Positions 1 through 10,509 are shown, counted from the first letter of the stretch. The stretch is 64,000 bases of DNA from Rhodophyticola sp. CCM32 (GCF_004751985.1 NZ_CP038492.1:372001-436000), one strand, 5' to 3'. Numbers and translations are program-made. Notes: a model not told the origin generated them from the sequence alone.

Positions 1-19
1 GGAATAAAACGATTACGTT

Positions 20-1621
20 TTAACCGCGCCGCAGGGCGCTGCGCAGGTCCGACAGATGGAAGGCGTTCAGCGCCCGGCCGATCAGCACATAGCTGAGCAT
101 GCCCAGCCCGACCATCACCGCCAGCGCGCCGTAGCGCCAGCCCGCCGTGCCCAGAAGCGGCCCAAGCATCAGGCCCAGCCCCCACAAAACCACCCCCATC
201 AGGATCGCGGCAAAGACGATCCGCCAGACCCGGCGGCGATAGCGGGCATCGAAACAGGCGACCTCGCCCATCGACCGGGTGCCCCGCAACAACAGCCAGA
301 CCATGACCCAGGCGGCGATTGTGGTGCCGATGGCCGCCCCCAGAAATCCGATCACCATGGCCAGCCCAACGGCCACCACCGCATTCACCCCCATCGCCAC
401 CACCGCATAGCGAAACGGAGATCGCGTATCCTCGCGGGCGAAATAAAGCGGTTGCAGGACTTTTTGCAGCACGAAAGCGGGCAGGCCCGCGCCATAGGCC
501 GTGAGCGCCAGGGCGGCGGCGGCCACATCATCGGGGCCGAAGGCGCCGCGCCCGAACAGAACCGAGACCAGCGGGATCGGGATCACCATCAGCGCCACGG
601 CGGCCGGGATCGTCAGGGCCATGGATATCTCTGCCGCACGGCTCAACGCGTCTTGCCCGCCTGCATCATCCCCGGCCCGCAACCGGCGCGAGAGATCGGG
701 CAACAGCACGATGCCGATCGCAATGCCGACCACACCCAGAGGCAGTTGATACAGCCGGTCCGCAACGCTTAGCCACACGATGGCGCCGTCAAAAAAGCTG
801 GCCACCTGACGGCCCACCAGCAGATTGATCTGGACCACGCCACCGGCCAGCATTGCGGGGGCCGCGATAATCGCCAGCCGCTTCAGATCAGGCGACAGGC
901 GCGGCATCTGGACCCGCATCCGAAACCCGGCCCGGGCCGCCGCCGTCCAGACCAGAGCCATCTGCGCGACCCCGGCAAGCAGCACACCCCAGACCAGCAT
1001 GCGGCCGGTGTAAAGATGGCTGACCCCGTCAATCCGGACGGTATCGGCCCCGATCACATTTTCCAGCAAACCGGATTGCGCCAGAACCAGCACTCCGATC
1101 AGGATGATGTTCAGCAATACCGGGGCGGCGGCAGCGGCGGCAAACCGGCCCGTGGCGTTCAGCACCCCGGACAGAAGTGCTGCCAGCGAGATGAACAGGA
1201 TATAGCCAAACGCGACCCGCCCGTAAGAGACCGCCAGATCAAACCGCAGATCACCGGCAAACCCCGAGGCCATGGCCAGAACCATCCAGGGCATGATCAG
1301 CTGCGCCAGCAATGTGAAGAGGATCAGAACCGTGGCCAGCCCCGCAAAGGCCTCCCGCGCGAAGCCAAGCGCATCTTCCTCCGCTTCCAGCTTCTTGGAA
1401 AACAGCGGCACGAAAGCGGTGTTGAACGCGCCCTCGGCAAAGAAGCGGCGGAACATGTTGGGCAGGGAAAAGGCGATCAGAAACGCTTCGGCCACCGGGC
1501 CTGCGCCCAATATGCCGGTGATCAGAATATCGCGGGCAAAGCCGAAGACGCGGCTGAGAAGGGTCCATATCCCGACGGTCAGAAACCCGCTGATCAGCCG
1601 GATCGGGCGCGCCGCCGCCAC
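20..1621 (-). CDS. murJ: Lipid II flippase MurJ (MviN)
   Basis: A 533-residue, strongly hydrophobic polytopic protein. The N-terminus has the MurJ signature around residues 20-75, including LLSRVFGFARD and AFNTAFVPLF, and the length fits the usual 14-helix family. Known role: moving lipid II from the cytoplasmic to the periplasmic face of the inner membrane for peptidoglycan synthesis. The start is GTG at 1621, five bases after the glnD stop, so the two genes are probably cotranscribed. The gene is complete, with a TAA stop at 20-22. Confidence 0.95.
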   Translation of the reverse strand: MAAARPIRLISGFLTVGIWTLLSRVFGFARDILITGILGAGPVAEAFLIAFSLPNMFRRFFAEGAFNTAFVPLFSKKLEAEEDALGFAREAFAGLATVLILFTLLAQLIMPWMVLAMASGFAGDLRFDLAVSYGRVAFGYILFISLAALLSGVLNATGRFAAAAAAPVLLNIILIGVLVLAQSGLLENVIGADTVRIDGVSHLYTGRMLVWGVLLAGVAQMALVWTAAARAGFRMRVQMPRLSPDLKRLAIIAAPAMLAGGVVQINLLVGRQVASFFDGAIVWLSVADRLYQLPLGVVGIAIGIVLLPDLSRRLRAGDDAGGQDALSRAAEISMALTIPAAVALMVIPIPLVSVLFGRGAFGPDDVAAAALALTAYGAGLPAFVLQKVLQPLYFAREDTRSPFRYAVVAMGVNAVVAVGLAMVIGFLGAAIGTTIAAWVMVWLLLRGTRSMGEVACFDARYRRRVWRIVFAAILMGVVLWGLGLMLGPLLGTAGWRYGALAVMVGLGMLSYVLIGRALNAFHLSDLRSALRRG

Positions 1622-1626
1622 CCGGC

Positions 1627-4455
1627 TCAGGCCCCGGCCCGTTCGGCAACCCGCGCAATCGCATCGCGCAGCTTGCGGTCCAGGCCATCCTGTTTCGATT
1701 TCGTGTGCAGTTTCAGCCCGAACATGTCTTTCACATAGAATGTATCGACCACCTGCGCGCCATAGGTCGCGATGACCGCGCTGGCGATATAGATATTGGC
1801 CGCGGCCAGGGTTTTGGTCAGATCGTAAAGCAGGCCCGGACGGTCCCGGGTGTCGACCTCGATGATCGTGTAGATTTCCGAGCCGTCATTGTCGAAGGTG
1901 ATATTGGTCGGCACATCAAAGGGCCGCTCGCGCTTCTTGATCTTGTCGCGGTTTTCCAGCGCTTCGCTGGCCACGACCTCCCCTTTCAGGATCTTGCCGA
2001 TCATGCCCTTCAGACGCGGCAGGCGTGCCTCTTCATAGGGGTTGCCATCCGCATCCTGCACCCAGAACACCGCCGTCGCGAAGCCGTCTTTCGATGTATA
2101 GGTCCGCGCATCCACCACATTCGCGCCCACCAGGCTCAACGCGCCGGACAGGCGGCTGAAAATGCCCGGGTGATCGGTCAGGGCGAAACAGACCCGCGTG
2201 GCATCCCGGTCGATATCGCGTCTGGTGTCGATCTTGATCCTGTCATTGTCCAGATCGCGCAACATCTTGGCGAATGTGATCTGGCTGGCCAGATCAAGAC
2301 CCTGCCAATAGGGGCCGTAATGGCGGTTGATCTCGGCTTTCAGCGCCGGTTTCTCCCACCCGCTCAGCGCCTCGCGCAGGGCGCGTTTGGCCTCGCTTTC
2401 CAGTTTGTCGCGGTTCAGATCCTCAAGCCCGGTTTCCAGCGCCATCGCCGTGGCCCGGTACAAGCCTCTCAGCAGCGTTGCCTTCCAGTTGTTCCAGATC
2501 TCGGGTCCGACACCCCTGATATCGCAGACCGTCAGCACGGTCAGCAGATCCAGCCGGTCCTTGGTTTTCACCGCCTTGGCAAAATCCCTGACCGTGCGCG
2601 GGTCTGAAATGTCGCGTTTCTGCGCCATGTCCGACATCAGCAGATGATAGCGCACCAGCCATTCGACGGTTTCGCATTCCGCCGGTTTCAGCCCCAGACG
2701 GGGGCACAGGCTGCGTGCGATCCGGGCGCCAAGGATTGCGTGATCCTCCTTCCGGCCCTTGCCGATATCATGCAGCAGGCAGGCCACATACAGCACCTTG
2801 CGGTTCACGCCCCGGTCCAGAATACCTGAGGCGACGGGCAGTTCCTCGATCAACTCCCCCCGTTCGATCTGTGCCAGGGTCGAGATGACCTGGATCGTAT
2901 GTTCATCCACCGTGTAGCTGTGATACATATTGAACTGCATCATCGCCACGATCTCGGCGAATTCGGGGATGAACGCGCCCAGCACGCCCACTTCGTTCAT
3001 CCGTCGCAGGCTGCGTTCCGGGTTGCCGTGTTTCAGCATCAGATCAAGGAATATCCGGTTCGCCTCTGAGGTGCGGCGCAGGTCGTCGTCGATCAGGTCC
3101 CGATGGGCCGCGGCCATGCGCATCACGTCGGGATGCAGCAGATACCCGGTGCGCAACCCTTCCTCGAACAGGCGCAGCATATTCAGCCGGTCACCCAGAA
3201 ACGCCGTCTCATCCGCGACACTCAACCGGTTCTGTTTCACCACATAGCCCGGTTTCAGCGCCTTGCGCCGTGCGCGCCCCCGAAACCGTCTCCACAATCC
3301 CGGCTCCTGTTTGACATGGCTGGCCTCCAGCGCGGTCAGGAAGATCCGGGTCAGCTCCCCCACGCGGGTGGCATGGCGGAAATAATCCTGCATGAAATGT
3401 TCCACCGCCCGGCGCCCGCCATGGTCGGTATAGCCCATGCGCGCGGCCACCTGCACCTGCATGTCAAAGGTCAGCTGGTCCTGCGCCCGGCCGGCGATCA
3501 GATGCAGATGGCAGCGCACCGACCACTGGAACCGCTCGGCCGCGTCGAAGGCGTTGAATTCCTCGGCCGAGAAAACGCCCAGCCCCACCAGTTCCGGGGC
3601 CAGTTGCACCCCGTGCAGATATTTTGCGATCCAGTAGAGTGTTTGCAGGTCGCGCAACCCGCCTTTGCCCTCTTTCACATTGGGTTCCAGCATATAGCGC
3701 TGACCGCCCTGCTTGCGGTGGCGGGTGGCGCGTTCGGCCAGTTTGGCCTCGATGAATTCCGGCGCCGTGCCGTTGAAAAGCTGGCTTTGCAATGTGTCCT
3801 GCAACTCGGCCGCCAGGGCCGCATCCCCATCCAGATGGCGCATTTCCAGAAAGGTGGTGCGGATCGTGAAATCCTCTTTGCCCAGGCGCAGGCAATCCCT
3901 GATGGTGCGGCTGGCATGGCCGACCTTCAGCCGCAGATCCCAAAGCATATACAGGGTCGATTCGATGATGCTTTCGATTTTCCCGGTCATTTTCCACGGG
4001 GTCACGAACAGCAGGTCAACATCGGAATAGGGTGCCATCTCCCCCCGGCCATAGCCGCCCACCGCCATCACCGCGACCCGTTCCGCATCGGTCGGGTTGG
4101 GGTTGGGATGCAGGCGGGTGACGGCCACATGCAACACTTCATGCAGCAGGGCATCGGTCAGATAGGCATAGGCGCGCAGCACCCGGCGTGCGCTGGTGGG
4201 ATCGGCGGCAAAGGCCTCGGCAATCCGGGCGCGTCCGGCTTCCTGTGCGGCAGACAGATGGGTGACCACAGCGGCGCGGATCTGGCGCGCCCCGGTTAGA
4301 TCGCGCGTGGCTTCCTTGATCTGCCGGCGCAGTGCTGCGGTGTCGCAAATCTCAACCGCCGGGCAGATCAGATCCGCCGCCCCCGACACTTCACACGGGA
4401 TCGGCGGCGCGGGGTCAGAACCCGGCAGGTCCAAGGCGTCTTGGGGCAGGGTCAA
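1627..4455 (-). CDS. glnD: [Protein-PII] uridylyltransferase/uridylyl-removing enzyme GlnD
   Basis: 942 residues, the expected GlnD length. It has a nucleotidyltransferase motif at about residues 133-150 (GGYGRGE then SDVDLLF), a central HD domain (LLHDIGKGRKEDH), and two C-terminal ACT domains, one containing the FSRLSGAL and RPGLLYDLT turns. The family uridylylates and deuridylylates PII proteins in response to glutamine. The longest reading starts at TTG 4455 and overlaps the end of the upstream lipoprotein gene by 41 nt; a later start is possible because the first 30 residues are low complexity. It is followed closely by murJ. Confidence 0.95.
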   Translation of the reverse strand: MTLPQDALDLPGSDPAPPIPCEVSGAADLICPAVEICDTAALRRQIKEATRDLTGARQIRAAVVTHLSAAQEAGRARIAEAFAADPTSARRVLRAYAYLTDALLHEVLHVAVTRLHPNPNPTDAERVAVMAVGGYGRGEMAPYSDVDLLFVTPWKMTGKIESIIESTLYMLWDLRLKVGHASRTIRDCLRLGKEDFTIRTTFLEMRHLDGDAALAAELQDTLQSQLFNGTAPEFIEAKLAERATRHRKQGGQRYMLEPNVKEGKGGLRDLQTLYWIAKYLHGVQLAPELVGLGVFSAEEFNAFDAAERFQWSVRCHLHLIAGRAQDQLTFDMQVQVAARMGYTDHGGRRAVEHFMQDYFRHATRVGELTRIFLTALEASHVKQEPGLWRRFRGRARRKALKPGYVVKQNRLSVADETAFLGDRLNMLRLFEEGLRTGYLLHPDVMRMAAAHRDLIDDDLRRTSEANRIFLDLMLKHGNPERSLRRMNEVGVLGAFIPEFAEIVAMMQFNMYHSYTVDEHTIQVISTLAQIERGELIEELPVASGILDRGVNRKVLYVACLLHDIGKGRKEDHAILGARIARSLCPRLGLKPAECETVEWLVRYHLLMSDMAQKRDISDPRTVRDFAKAVKTKDRLDLLTVLTVCDIRGVGPEIWNNWKATLLRGLYRATAMALETGLEDLNRDKLESEAKRALREALSGWEKPALKAEINRHYGPYWQGLDLASQITFAKMLRDLDNDRIKIDTRRDIDRDATRVCFALTDHPGIFSRLSGALSLVGANVVDARTYTSKDGFATAVFWVQDADGNPYEEARLPRLKGMIGKILKGEVVASEALENRDKIKKRERPFDVPTNITFDNDGSEIYTIIEVDTRDRPGLLYDLTKTLAAANIYIASAVIATYGAQVVDTFYVKDMFGLKLHTKSKQDGLDRKLRDAIARVAERAGA

Positions 4456-5587
4456 TCACGGTCACCTGGTTGTTTTGCACTTGCGCAATGGCCATGGCCC
4501 GCTGGTTGGTGCCATCGCTTCTGAGGCGGAATACCCCGTTCGCCCCGTTAAAGCCAGAGGATGCAGTCAGATCCGCCGCACCCAGACGCCCCTGACTGGC
4601 GGCGGTCTCGGCCACCGCCCGCATCGCGTCATAGCCGATCGCGGCCAGAACATGGGGCGGGTCCCCGTTCGCGGCGGCATAGCGCGCCTCGAAACCGGCG
4701 GCGGCTGCAGGGTCGGGCAGGGCAAACCAGCCGCCCTGCAGGCCCGACAGTTCCAGGGTCTGCGGCGGTGCATCCCACCGTGCCAGCCCGATCACCCGGG
4801 TCTCTTCCGTATCCAGCCCGTTTTCGGGCAGAAGCTGCGAGAAAAGCGGCAGGGCGCCGGATGCATCGGCGGTCAGGATCAGCGCATTGGTGTCGGTGGA
4901 GCGGATCGCGCTCATCACCTCCGGCAGGGCATCAACCACGCCGTTCTGGGAAAACTCATACCCCACACGTCCGGTGATGGTGACACCGGTACTGAAAACA
5001 GCACGTTCAACGGCTTCGCGCGCGACTTCGCCTGCCAGATTGCGCGCATGCAGGATCAACACCCGGTTGCGCCCCTGAGAGGCCGCATAGCCGACGACCC
5101 TTGCAGCGGTATTGTCATAGGTATGCCCCAGAACAAAGACATTGCCGCCCGCGATCTCGGTGTTGTTGGAAAAGCTGAGCACGTTGATATTGGCGCGGGC
5201 CACGGCCACGCCGACCGCGGCAGCAGCGTCTGAACGCAGCGGCCCGAGGATCACATCGGCCCCCGCGTTCACCGCCTGCTGCGCGACCGAGGCCGCCTGC
5301 GAGGCGCTGGCGGCGGTGTTATAGACGGTCAGGTTGATGTCGACACCCTGCACCTCTGTGAGCGCCATGCGCGCGGCATTTTCCAGGCTGCGCGCCACCA
5401 GATCGTCACCGGCATTGGCCGAGCCATAAGGCAACAGCATCGCCACCTCGATGGTCTGGCCCGAGACCCTGGGGCCGCTTGGCCCGCCTGAGGGGACACC
5501 CATCTGGCAACCCGCCAGAAATCCTGTCAGGGTGAAAACGGAAAGCAGCCGGAACGGCTTGCGGAAGCGACGCAAAGCAGAGATCAT
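4415..5587 (-). CDS. LppC-like penicillin-binding protein activator lipoprotein
   Basis: 390 residues from ATG 5587. The N-terminus is a lipoprotein signal with lipobox LAGC near residue 24. The rest resembles a periplasmic type I binding fold (VAMLLPYGSAN, VILGPLRSDAAAAVG, VLILHARN), as in LpoA/LppC proteins that activate or organise penicillin-binding proteins. The gene is divergent from rsmI with a 93-bp shared promoter region, and its 3' end overlaps glnD. In many Rhodobacteraceae a similar gene is found beside rsmI (from memory, not checked). The exact PBP partner is unknown. Confidence 0.82.
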   Translation of the reverse strand: MISALRRFRKPFRLLSVFTLTGFLAGCQMGVPSGGPSGPRVSGQTIEVAMLLPYGSANAGDDLVARSLENAARMALTEVQGVDINLTVYNTAASASQAASVAQQAVNAGADVILGPLRSDAAAAVGVAVARANINVLSFSNNTEIAGGNVFVLGHTYDNTAARVVGYAASQGRNRVLILHARNLAGEVAREAVERAVFSTGVTITGRVGYEFSQNGVVDALPEVMSAIRSTDTNALILTADASGALPLFSQLLPENGLDTEETRVIGLARWDAPPQTLELSGLQGGWFALPDPAAAAGFEARYAAANGDPPHVLAAIGYDAMRAVAETAASQGRLGAADLTASSGFNGANGVFRLRSDGTNQRAMAIAQVQNNQVTVIDPAPRRLGPAGF

Positions 5588-5680
5588 GAGGGTCCTTGTC
5601 TCCCTTGGGGCGGCAGTCATCAACGCGGGCAAGCCTAGTGCGTTCAGCACGGCAAGTAAACGCCGCCGGAGCCTTTGACG

Positions 5681-6592
5681 ATGCCCGATTTCCCCGCCGG
5701 TCCCGGCCCCGCCGTCTATAACACCGCCGCCAGCCCCGCGCGCCATGTCCGGCTGTCGCCGGGGTTGTATTTTGTGGCGACCCCGATCGGGGCCGCGCGC
5801 GATATCACCCTGCGGGGACTGGATATTCTGCTCAGCGCCGATGTGATCGCGGCCGAAGATACGCGCACGGCCCGCAAGCTGATGGACTTGCATGGGGTGC
5901 CCCTTGGCGACAGGCCGCTTATCGCCTATCACGACCATAACGGACCGGCGCAGCGCCCGCGCCTGCTGGCGGCGCTGGGCGACGGGAAATCGGTGGCCTA
6001 TGTTTCCGAGGCCGGAACGCCGCTGGTCGCCGATCCGGGCTATCAGCTGGGCCGTGCGGCGATTGAAGACGGGGTTTCGGTCATGGCCGCACCGGGACCA
6101 TCGGCAGCACTTGCAGCGCTGACCGTGTCGGGGCTGCCAAGCGACCGGTTTCTTTTTGCAGGGTTCCCGCCCGGCCCGGGCGCGGCGCAAAAACGGTTTC
6201 TGGAAGGCCTGAAAGAGATCGACGCGACGCTTGTGCTTTATGAAAGCCCCAAACGTGTTCACCGATTGTTAGATGTTTTGGATCATGTTCTGGGGGCAGA
6301 TCGGCAGATTGCCCTGTGCCGCGAACTGACCAAACGCTTTGAAGAGGTGATCCGCGGCACCATCACATCCGTGCAGGAGGCGATCGCAGATCGGGTATTG
6401 AAAGGTGAAATCGTGCTGGTGATCGGGCGGGGACAGCCCGTGCAAGCCAGCGCAGAGGAGATTGAGACCGCCTTGCGGGCGGCGCTGAAGACTCTGCGGG
6501 TCAGGGATGCCGCAACCGAAGTTGCGGAGGCGCTGGGTCTGCCGCGGCGCGTGGTCTATCAGGCGGCCCTCAAACTTGGAGATGACGGATGA
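5681..6592 (+). CDS. rsmI: 16S rRNA (cytidine-1402-2'-O)-methyltransferase RsmI
   Basis: 303 residues from ATG 5681; an in-frame TTG six bases upstream is an alternative. It is a tetrapyrrole-methylase-fold protein with the RsmI signatures YFVATPIG, DVIAAEDTR, SEAGTPLVADPGY and PGPSA in the first 130 residues. The family 2'-O-methylates C1402 of 16S rRNA at the P-site. The stop overlaps the yraN start (ATGA), indicating translational coupling. The first 20 residues are Pro/Ala-rich and probably unstructured. Confidence 0.95.
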   Translation: MPDFPAGPGPAVYNTAASPARHVRLSPGLYFVATPIGAARDITLRGLDILLSADVIAAEDTRTARKLMDLHGVPLGDRPLIAYHDHNGPAQRPRLLAALGDGKSVAYVSEAGTPLVADPGYQLGRAAIEDGVSVMAAPGPSAALAALTVSGLPSDRFLFAGFPPGPGAAQKRFLEGLKEIDATLVLYESPKRVHRLLDVLDHVLGADRQIALCRELTKRFEEVIRGTITSVQEAIADRVLKGEIVLVIGRGQPVQASAEEIETALRAALKTLRVRDAATEVAEALGLPRRVVYQAALKLGDDG

Positions 6593-6942
6593 ATGGACGG
6601 ATCAATAATCTTGCGGGCAAAGCCGCCGAGGAACAGGTGGCGGCGCAATATGTGCGGTCCGGCCATGTGATTCTGTCGCGCCGCTGGCGCGGACGGGCCG
6701 GTGAAATTGATCTGGTGACCACGAAAGATGGCGAAACGATTTTCGTGGAGGTCAAGAAAAGCCGCAGTTTTGCCCGTGCTGCAGAGCGGCTGTCGCGGCG
6801 GCAGATGCGCCGGATCTATAGCAGCGCATCAGACTATCTTGGTCATCTGCCCCGGGGGCAGAACAGTGATGCCCGGTTTGATGTGGCATTGGTGAATGAT
6901 CTGGGCGCAATAGAGATTATCGAAAACGCCCTTTGCGCCTGA
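6589..6942 (+). CDS. yraN: YraN/UPF0102 family endonuclease-like protein
   Basis: 117 residues. The UPF0102 pattern is clear: GKAAEEQVAAQY near the start, then GEIDLVTTKDGETIFVEVK with the E...D...ExK arrangement of the PD-(D/E)xK nuclease fold. Its cellular role is not established. It overlaps rsmI by 4 nt, the usual rsmI-yraN pairing, and precedes gshB. Confidence 0.9.
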   Translation: MNGRINNLAGKAAEEQVAAQYVRSGHVILSRRWRGRAGEIDLVTTKDGETIFVEVKKSRSFARAAERLSRRQMRRIYSSASDYLGHLPRGQNSDARFDVALVNDLGAIEIIENALCA

Positions 6943-7047
6943 TCCGCGATTTCGCCCTCCGTGATTTCGCCCATTGCAAGCCCGCCTCTGCCGCGCCATG
7001 TAAGCGGAACCCTTGGGGTTTTGGCATATACGGGACGGAGTGCGGCA

Positions 7048-7995
7048 ATGGCCCTGAAAATCGCCTTTCAGATGGATCCGATTGACCGGGTCGATATCAA
7101 TGCCGACAGCAGTTTTCGCCTTGCGGAAGAGGCACAGGCGCGCGGGCATGCGTTGTTTTTCTACACGCCGGACCGGCTTGCCTATCAGGAAGGCCGGGTT
7201 ACCGCGCGTGGATGGCCATTGTGGGTGCAGCGCGTTCAGGGGGATCATTTTTCTCTTGGCGAAGAGGTTGAGATTGATCTGGCCGATTGGGATGTGATCT
7301 GGCTGCGTCAGGATCCGCCTTTCGACATGGGCTATATCACCACCACACATCTGCTGGACCGGGTTCATCCGGGCACATTGGTGGTGAATGACCCGTTCTG
7401 GGTGCGGAATTATCCTGAAAAGCTGCTGGTGCTGGATTTCCCCGATCTGACGCCGCCCACAACCATCGCCCGGGATCTGGAGACGCTGAAAGCCTTCAAG
7501 GCGCGCCATGGCGACATCATCCTGAAACCGCTTTACGGCAATGGTGGCGCCGGGGTGTTTCGCCTGACACCGGAAGACCGGAACCTCAATTCCCTGCATG
7601 AGCTGTTTTCCGGCATCAACCGGGAGCCATTGATCGCCCAGAAATTCCTGCCCGATGTCAGCGCCGGGGATAAACGGATCATTCTGGTGGATGGTGAACC
7701 TGTGGGTGGCATCAACCGGGTGCCTGCCGCAGGGGAGACACGTTCGAACATGCATGTGGGCGGGCGACCCGAGAAAACCGGACTGACCGAGCGGGAGCTG
7801 GAAATCTGTGCCCGGATCGGGCCGCTCCTGCGCGAGAAGGGGCAGGTTTTTGTGGGCATCGACGTGATCGGCGGCTGGCTGACCGAGATCAATGTGACCT
7901 CCCCCACCGGCATTCAGGAGCTGGAGCGATTCGACGGGATGAATATCGCCGAGAAGATCTGGCAGGCGATCGAGGCCAGATGCGCCGCGGAGTAG
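7048..7995 (+). CDS. gshB: Glutathione synthetase
   Basis: 315 residues from ATG 7048, with a CGGAG ribosome-binding site about ten bases upstream. The protein opens with KIAFQMDPI, typical of GshB. It carries the ATP-grasp elements [25 protein letters not shown]-like loops and [12 protein letters not shown] at the metal and substrate site. It ligates gamma-glutamylcysteine to glycine in the cytoplasm. An upstream in-frame extension exists but lacks family similarity. The gene follows yraN on the same strand after about 105 bp. Confidence 0.95.
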   Translation: MALKIAFQMDPIDRVDINADSSFRLAEEAQARGHALFFYTPDRLAYQEGRVTARGWPLWVQRVQGDHFSLGEEVEIDLADWDVIWLRQDPPFDMGYITTTHLLDRVHPGTLVVNDPFWVRNYPEKLLVLDFPDLTPPTTIARDLETLKAFKARHGDIILKPLYGNGGAGVFRLTPEDRNLNSLHELFSGINREPLIAQKFLPDVSAGDKRIILVDGEPVGGINRVPAAGETRSNMHVGGRPEKTGLTERELEICARIGPLLREKGQVFVGIDVIGGWLTEINVTSPTGIQELERFDGMNIAEKIWQAIEARCAAE

Positions 7996-8105
7996 GGTGG
8001 CGAGGTGCTGTGCCAGCCTCTGCAAACGGGTCTCCTGCGTCGGAATAGGTTACAAACAAGCCCGATATCGCGAATTTTTGTAACCTTTCCTGTGATGTCT
8101 GCACA

Positions 8106-9644
8106 TCACTCCCCGGTTCCGATCAGCCGGAAACCGATGGCCTCGGCGATATGTGGTGCGCCCACATCCTTATCGCCGTCCAGATCGGCAATGGTGCGGG
8201 CCACCCGGCGGATGCGGTGATATCCGCGCGCCGAAAGATGAAAGTGCTCTGCCGCTTTGGCAAGCAGGTCTTTCCCCTCAACATCCGGTGTCGCGATCGC
8301 GTCCAGCAGATCCCCCTCGGCATCCGCATTGCAGCGGGCCGCAACGCCAAGGGCGGCAAAGCGGGTTTCCTGCCGGGTCCGCGCCGTGGCGATGCGCTTG
8401 GCGATTGTGGCGCTGTCTTCGCCGGAGGGTGGCAGATCCAGATCGGCATAACCCACGGGCGGAACTTCCAGCCGCAGATCGAACCGGTCCATCAGCGGGC
8501 CGGAGATTTTGCCAAGATAATCGTCACCACAAAGTGGTGCCCGTCCGCAGGCCTGATTGGCATCGTAAAGATGCCCGCAGCGGCAGGGATTGGCGGCGGC
8601 GATCAGCAGGAACCGGCAGGGATAGGTGACATGGGCATTGGCGCGGGCAACGACCACATCGCCGGTTTCAATCGGCTGGCGCAGGGTTTCCAGCACCGTG
8701 CGGGGATATTCCGGGAACTCGTCAAGAAACAGAACGCCGTTATGAGCCAGGCTGATCTCGCCGGGTTTCGCACCGCGCCCGCCGCCGACAATGGCGGCCA
8801 TCGAGGCGGTGTGATGCGGCGCGCGATAGGGGCGGCTGCGGGAGATGCCACCCTCGTCCAGTAGACCCGCCAGCGACTGGATCATTGAGGTTTCCAGCGC
8901 CTCGGCGGCAGAAAGAGGCGGCAAAAGCCCCGGCAGGCGCGCGGCCAGCATGGATTTGCCCGACCCGGGCGGGCCAACCATCAACAGGTGGTGACGCCCT
9001 GCGGCCGCAATTTCAAGCGCACGTTTGGCGCGTTCCTGGCCCCGGACTTCGCGCAGGTCTTTTGGTGAGCTCTCCTGCCTGATCTCTCCCGGCGTGGCGG
9101 GGGAAAGCGGGCTGCGGTCGGTCAGATGGGCAATCATCCGGGCAAGCGATGCGGCGGCGAAAACCGGTGTGGCCCCGACCCAGGCGGCCTCTGCCCCGCA
9201 GGCGGCGGGGCAGAGCAGTGCCCTGTTATCTTCCCCTGCGGCAAGGGCCGCTGGCAGCGCGCCGATCACGCCCACAAGCGTGCCGTCCAGCGACAATTCA
9301 CCAAGGGCCACGGCCTCTTCCACGGTTTCGCGGGGCACGATACCCAGGGCGGCGAGCACGGCCAGGGCAATCGGCAGGTCGAAATGAGACCCCTCTTTCG
9401 GCAGGTCCGCAGGCGACAGGTTGATGGTGATCCGTTTCGACGGCAGGGCGATGGCCATGGCGGAAAGCGCTGTGCGCACCCGTTCACGGGCTTCCGAGAC
9501 CGCCTTGTCCGGCAGGCCGACAATGGCGAATGCGGGCAGGCCGGGGGTGACGGCGCACTGAACCTCGACACGCTTTGCCTCAAGCCCTTCAAAAGCAACG
9601 GTATGGGTTTTGGCAAGCGTGTCGGGGCGGGCGGTGTCCAGCAT
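8106..9644 (-). CDS. comM: ComM/YifB family Mg-chelatase-like AAA+ ATPase
   Basis: 512 residues from ATG 9644. It has an N-terminal Lon-protease-like domain (VQCAVTPGLPAFAIVGLPDKAVSEARERV), a central AAA+ module with Walker A GPPGSGKS and Walker B VLFLDEFPE, and a C-terminal Mg-chelatase-like segment (FHLSARGYHRI). ComM helicases promote branch migration during natural transformation, although the protein also occurs in non-competent bacteria. Monocistronic here, convergent with gshB. Confidence 0.93.
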   Translation of the reverse strand: MLDTARPDTLAKTHTVAFEGLEAKRVEVQCAVTPGLPAFAIVGLPDKAVSEARERVRTALSAMAIALPSKRITINLSPADLPKEGSHFDLPIALAVLAALGIVPRETVEEAVALGELSLDGTLVGVIGALPAALAAGEDNRALLCPAACGAEAAWVGATPVFAAASLARMIAHLTDRSPLSPATPGEIRQESSPKDLREVRGQERAKRALEIAAAGRHHLLMVGPPGSGKSMLAARLPGLLPPLSAAEALETSMIQSLAGLLDEGGISRSRPYRAPHHTASMAAIVGGGRGAKPGEISLAHNGVLFLDEFPEYPRTVLETLRQPIETGDVVVARANAHVTYPCRFLLIAAANPCRCGHLYDANQACGRAPLCGDDYLGKISGPLMDRFDLRLEVPPVGYADLDLPPSGEDSATIAKRIATARTRQETRFAALGVAARCNADAEGDLLDAIATPDVEGKDLLAKAAEHFHLSARGYHRIRRVARTIADLDGDKDVGAPHIAEAIGFRLIGTGE

Positions 9645-9770
9645 GATCAACCGCTAAGGGCACAGGGTTAGCAAAGCGTTAATGCGAACAGGCTTCAAGG
9701 ACACACCCCACAGCCGCCCCGGTCTGTTCTTAACCCGGCATGCGGTGTTTCAGGCCAACCGCAAACCTGT

Positions 9771-10451
9771 TCAGGCGGGCATCGGGAACGGGCAGCGGGG
9801 CAGGTTCATCTCGTAATGGGATTGTTCCGGCCCATCGGTGAACCCGGCCTCATACCAGCTGCGGAAGGCCGGGTGGCTGAGATGATGGACGACATAGGCC
9901 CGTGCCTGGTCTGACACGGGCAGATCATAGGTCACAATCCGCGTGGCCACCGGGGCAAAGACCACATCGGCCAGAGAATAGGCGCCGCAGAGCCATGGGC
10001 CACTATGGGCGACGAGGGCTTCGGACCAGATCGTTTCCAGTCGTTTCAGATCGGTGCGCACTGCGTCAGATGGCTCAAACCCGACCCATCCGGTGCGCAG
10101 GTTCATCGGGCAGGCCCCGCGCAGCGCGGTGAAGCCCGCATGCATTTCCGATATCAGGCTCAAGGCCCGGGCGCGGGCGGCAGGGGCATCGGGCAGAAGG
10201 CCCCGGTCGGGAAAGGCTTCGGCCAGATACCAGGCGATGGCCATGCTGTCGGTCAAAAGCCCGCCTTCGGGGGTACGCACCACAGGCACGGTGCGCCCGG
10301 GTGCAAATTCGGCCACATCCCGGGCAAACCGGTCATCATAAAGCCGGGTGACCGAAACCTCGACCGGGATGTCAAAGGCGGCGAAAGGAAGCCAGCCACG
10401 CAGGGACCAGCTTGAATAGGAACGATCAGCGATCAGAAGGGAATATGTCAT
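9771..10451 (-). CDS. Glutathione S-transferase family protein
   Basis: 226 residues from ATG 10451. The N-terminal thioredoxin-like domain has the DRSYSSWSLRGWL pattern, with a Ser at the GSH-activating position, and a VPVVRTPEGG turn. The helical C-terminal domain has LCGAYSLADVVFAPV. This is a cytosolic GST close to a common proteobacterial clade; substrate unknown. An intergenic stretch of about 125 bp separates it from comM. Confidence 0.88.
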   Translation of the reverse strand: MTYSLLIADRSYSSWSLRGWLPFAAFDIPVEVSVTRLYDDRFARDVAEFAPGRTVPVVRTPEGGLLTDSMAIAWYLAEAFPDRGLLPDAPAARARALSLISEMHAGFTALRGACPMNLRTGWVGFEPSDAVRTDLKRLETIWSEALVAHSGPWLCGAYSLADVVFAPVATRIVTYDLPVSDQARAYVVHHLSHPAFRSWYEAGFTDGPEQSHYEMNLPRCPFPMPA

Positions 10452-10509
10452 ATACTCATTGGGACCGGCTTGCCCCGGTTGGTCAATCGGCAATTTCTGA
10501 TCCGGGTCA

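Noticed and set aside
1016-1738. Long plus-strand ORFs opposite murJ and glnD
   Set aside because: Mirror frames of GC-rich genes; rich in His, Gln, Arg and Pro with no domain pattern.
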